Source of the DNA: CAJWLW01 sp963580095
Lineage (GTDB): Bacteria > Verrucomicrobiota > Lentisphaeria > JABSQK01 > CAJWLW01
Reading direction: 5' to 3'
Assembly (NCBI GenBank): GCA_963580095.1
Contig: CAUZJQ010000090.1
Span: forward strand, 1-14,070
DNA: 14,070 nucleotides
The translations under genes and the position numbers were made by a program. Shown one piece after another: positions 13,745 through 14,070 of this stretch; position 1 is the stretch's first letter, and the number at the start of each line of letters is the position of its first letter. Under the pieces are notes generated by a model. The model was given only the letters and a program-made list of their open reading frames with translations, was not told the origin of the DNA and searched no databases.

Positions 13745-14070
13745 TGCCGAACTTAGAGGCGTACTTATCGGGGTCGGTGTCCTTCCGCCACAGCCAGGAG
13801 ACATGGCCATCGATGTAGAGAATGCTGCCGCCCCATGGCAGGTATTGCCATTCTTTGTGGGCGGAGAATATCCTTGGCATCCCCCATGAGTCGGGCGCGG
13901 GATGGTTAGCGGCTTCCTGGAGGTTGAAGTTGGTACAGCGGTTGGTATCGGCGGAAATAACCGACATTTGTCCGAACTGGTCGTCGCGGTCGGTCAGTGA
14001 CGCTGGCGAGCGCGGGGCATAGTCGGTACCGATCGGGTGCACGCCGGGGTAGTAGATATAGTCGCTGGCG
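13722..14070 (-). CDS. Prepilin-like (H-X9-DG-type) protein, C-terminal part
   Basis: The minus frame is open from the right window edge to TAA at 13722-13724, giving the last 115 residues. The internal GTG at 14042 is not the start, because the frame continues upstream with family-like sequence (ASDYIYYPGV). The conserved end WGGSILYIDGHVSWLWRK matches the 'hydrophobic-DGHV' ending of PVC pseudopilin-like proteins; Leu replaces the His nine residues before DG, as in the gene at 1-183. The N-terminal methylation helix must lie beyond the window. It is on the same strand as, and upstream of, the PIG-L and GH36 genes, with a 482-bp gap. The family call is good; the function (pseudopilin or surface-glycan handling) is inferred. 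Confidence 0.75.
   Translation of the reverse strand, partial: ASDYIYYPGVHPIGTDYAPRSPASLTDRDDQFGQMSVISADTNRCTNFNLQEAANHPAPDSWGMPRIFSAHKEWQYLPWGGSILYIDGHVSWLWRKDTDPDKYASKFGRYYFWEK

Noticed and set aside
13475..13810. Minus-strand open frame overlapping the end of the third prepilin gene
   Set aside because: Part of it overlaps the conserved prepilin end in another frame. The remainder is Arg/Glu-rich with no known family and no start signal.

Overview
The window is GC-rich, accessory-type bacterial DNA. It most resembles a member of the PVC group, with Lentisphaerota/Kiritimatiellota-like or planctomycete relatives most likely. The main clues are prepilin-like proteins with an FTLIELLVV-type N-terminus and an H-x9-DG C-terminus, signal-peptide-bearing GH123/DUF4091-like hydrolases, Asp-box sialidase-like proteins and a divergent PhyH-family oxygenase. 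The assignment rests on gene style, not on a marker gene.

Layout, left to right. (1) Positions 1-183 hold the C-terminal end of a prepilin-like protein. A short frameshifted relic of a sialidase-like C-terminus follows (about 212-410). (2) A rightward pair comes next, separated by 23 bp: an Asp-box sialidase-like protein with an N-terminal carbohydrate-binding module (460-2538), then a secreted GH123-like protein with a C-terminal jelly-roll module (2562-5009). (3) A gap of about 430 bp holds a HEAT-like coding relic on the minus strand. (4) A PhyH-type oxygenase (5438-6526) is followed by a second secreted GH123-like protein (6601-9162). That protein carries the same jelly-roll module, but at its N-terminus. 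(5) A gap of about 360 bp contains a possible relic of a transposase start. (6) A complete prepilin-like gene follows (9524-10294). (7) Three leftward genes fill the rest: a GH36-type alpha-galactosidase-like enzyme (10391-12436), a PIG-L/LmbE deacetylase (12541-13239), and the C-terminal part of a third prepilin-like gene (13722-14070, running off the window). A 480-bp intergenic stretch rich in small inverted repeats lies between the last two.

Working together (inference): the enzyme set suits stepwise removal of terminal sugars from animal- or algal-type glycans. Candidate steps are sialic acid or a similar terminal sugar (sialidase-like), beta-GalNAc (GH123-like), alpha-Gal/GalNAc (GH36) and N-acetyl groups (PIG-L). 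No transporter, regulator or SusC/D-like protein is in the window. Instead, a prepilin-like gene sits beside every hydrolase block. The two most interesting features are that recurrent pairing and the swapped module order in the two GH123-like paralogues. No CRISPR array, rRNA or convincing tRNA was seen.
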